From: Tenggerimyces flavus
GTDB taxonomy: Bacteria; Actinomycetota; Actinomycetes; Propionibacteriales; Actinopolymorphaceae
Reading direction: 5' to 3'
DNA length: 64,000 nt
NCBI RefSeq assembly: GCF_016907715.1
Contig: NZ_JAFBCM010000001.1
Location: 7,603,420 to 7,667,419, forward strand
Each line of letters begins with the position of its first letter. Within the stretch, counting starts at the first letter, position 1. Of the stretch, positions 63,476-64,000 are shown one piece after another. A program made the translations under genes and the position numbers. The notes beneath the pieces were generated by a model. It was not told the origin of the DNA, ran no database searches, and was given only the letters and a program-made list of their open reading frames with translations.

Positions 63476-64000
63476 ATGACGACCCTCGATGTCGCCGGAT
63501 ATCTCGCCCGGCTTGGCGTTTCGGCCCCCGGAACGCCCAGCGTGGAGGGCCTACGTGGCCTCCATCGCGCGCAGGTCGAGCGCATTCCGTACGAGGCCAT
63601 CGAGATCCAGCTCGGTCACCCGACGACCATCGACCCGTACGACTCCGCGGCCCGCATCATCGGCCGGCACAGAGGTGGCTACTGCTACCACCTCAACGGC
63701 GCGTTCTCCGTTCTGCTGAAGGCGCTCGGGTACGACGTCGTCTGGCACCGCGCCGGCGTCCAGAGCCACAGCCTCCCCTCCGCGCCGGGACCGGAGTTGG
63801 CCAACCATCTCGCGCTCACCGTGCACGGCCTGCCGAGCGACGACAACCCGACCGGCGACTGGCTGGTCGACGCCGGACTCGGCGACGGCCCGCACGAGCC
63901 GCTCCCGCTCAACGAGGGCGAGTACGACCAAGGCCCGTTCCACTACCGGCTGAGGCCCTCGGAGGTCGAGCAGAACGCGTGGCGCTTCGACCACGACCAC
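63476..64000 (+). CDS. nat: Arylamine N-acetyltransferase, N-terminal part
   Basis: 175 residues to the right edge; the gene continues outside. Catalytic triad visible: Cys70 (RGGYCYHLNGAF), His111 (ANHLALTVHG), Asp132 (WLVDAGLGDGP). RIPYEAIEI in the N-terminal helical bundle is also typical. Transfers acetyl from acetyl-CoA to arylamines or hydrazines; in actinobacteria it can act on drugs such as isoniazid or in secondary metabolism. Confidence 0.93.
   Translation, partial: MTTLDVAGYLARLGVSAPGTPSVEGLRGLHRAQVERIPYEAIEIQLGHPTTIDPYDSAARIIGRHRGGYCYHLNGAFSVLLKALGYDVVWHRAGVQSHSLPSAPGPELANHLALTVHGLPSDDNPTGDWLVDAGLGDGPHEPLPLNEGEYDQGPFHYRLRPSEVEQNAWRFDHDH

Overview
The window is high-GC actinobacterial chromosome. 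The order lysA-hom-thrC-thrB-rho-rpmE-prfA-prmC-tsaC-wecA-atp operon is a classic actinobacterial core block. Frequent GTG/TTG starts, DUF2550 beside atpC, a Zn-type L31, and many -10 hexamers of form TANNNT placed 6-8 nt before the start codon (leaderless genes) support this. Gene content and intergenic repeats suggest Propionibacteriales (Kribbella/Actinopolymorpha/Tenggerimyces-like), but there is no 16S gene here to prove it.

Layout. 1-7.1 kb: the start of a 3-hydroxyacyl-CoA dehydrogenase gene, two MurA-family genes that differ at the catalytic residue (Cys versus Asp), a proline-rich membrane protein, a PduO-type adenosyltransferase, a SnoaL-like protein under a MerR-type operator, and dense intergenic palindromes. 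7.1-15.5 kb (minus strand): DUF2550 and the complete F1Fo ATP synthase operon (atpC,D,G,A,H,F,E,B plus atpZ/atpI-type genes), headed by a Rex-like box. 15.8-29 kb (minus strand): wecA-like transferase, low-molecular-weight phosphatase, tsaC, prmC, prfA, rpmE, rho with a long disordered insertion, and thrB, thrC, hom, lysA. DUF1707 is the only plus-strand gene there.

29-37.3 kb interrupts the usual lysA/nrtL neighbourhood. It holds tandem decayed genes (four frameshifted or truncated remnants, including two copies of a double-CXXCG gene), a DUF4304 gene, and a surface-glycan-like set (a coiled-coil protein and two large glycosyltransferases). 37.3-38.6 kb returns to the core: a frameshifted ArgS-like nrtL, a CheY-type receiver and tRNA-Arg(CCG). 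The tRNA 3' end is duplicated exactly (19 bp) at 40.37 kb, bracketing a 1.8 kb segment with a toxin-antitoxin-like pair and a membrane gene.

40.4-64 kb is accessory: an ECF sigma factor with a zinc anti-sigma, a second anti-sigma coupled to an MFS transporter, two DHFR-like proteins, two VOC proteins, a secreted subtilase, an MBL-fold hydrolase, two ECF42-type sigma factors (one with its YCII/DGPF partner, both with candidate TGTCGR...CGT promoters), several GNATs, a small-molecule kinase, a DsbA/TetR divergent pair with a nested operator, an alpha/beta hydrolase, an archaeal-type ProRS, and an arylamine N-acetyltransferase cut by the window end.

The most unusual material is non-coding. Several dispersed palindromic families occur between genes. 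Some have unrelated stems but the same 9-nt loop, one pair shows a compensatory stem change, and a 117-bp inverted-repeat element is nested inside one copy of another repeat.
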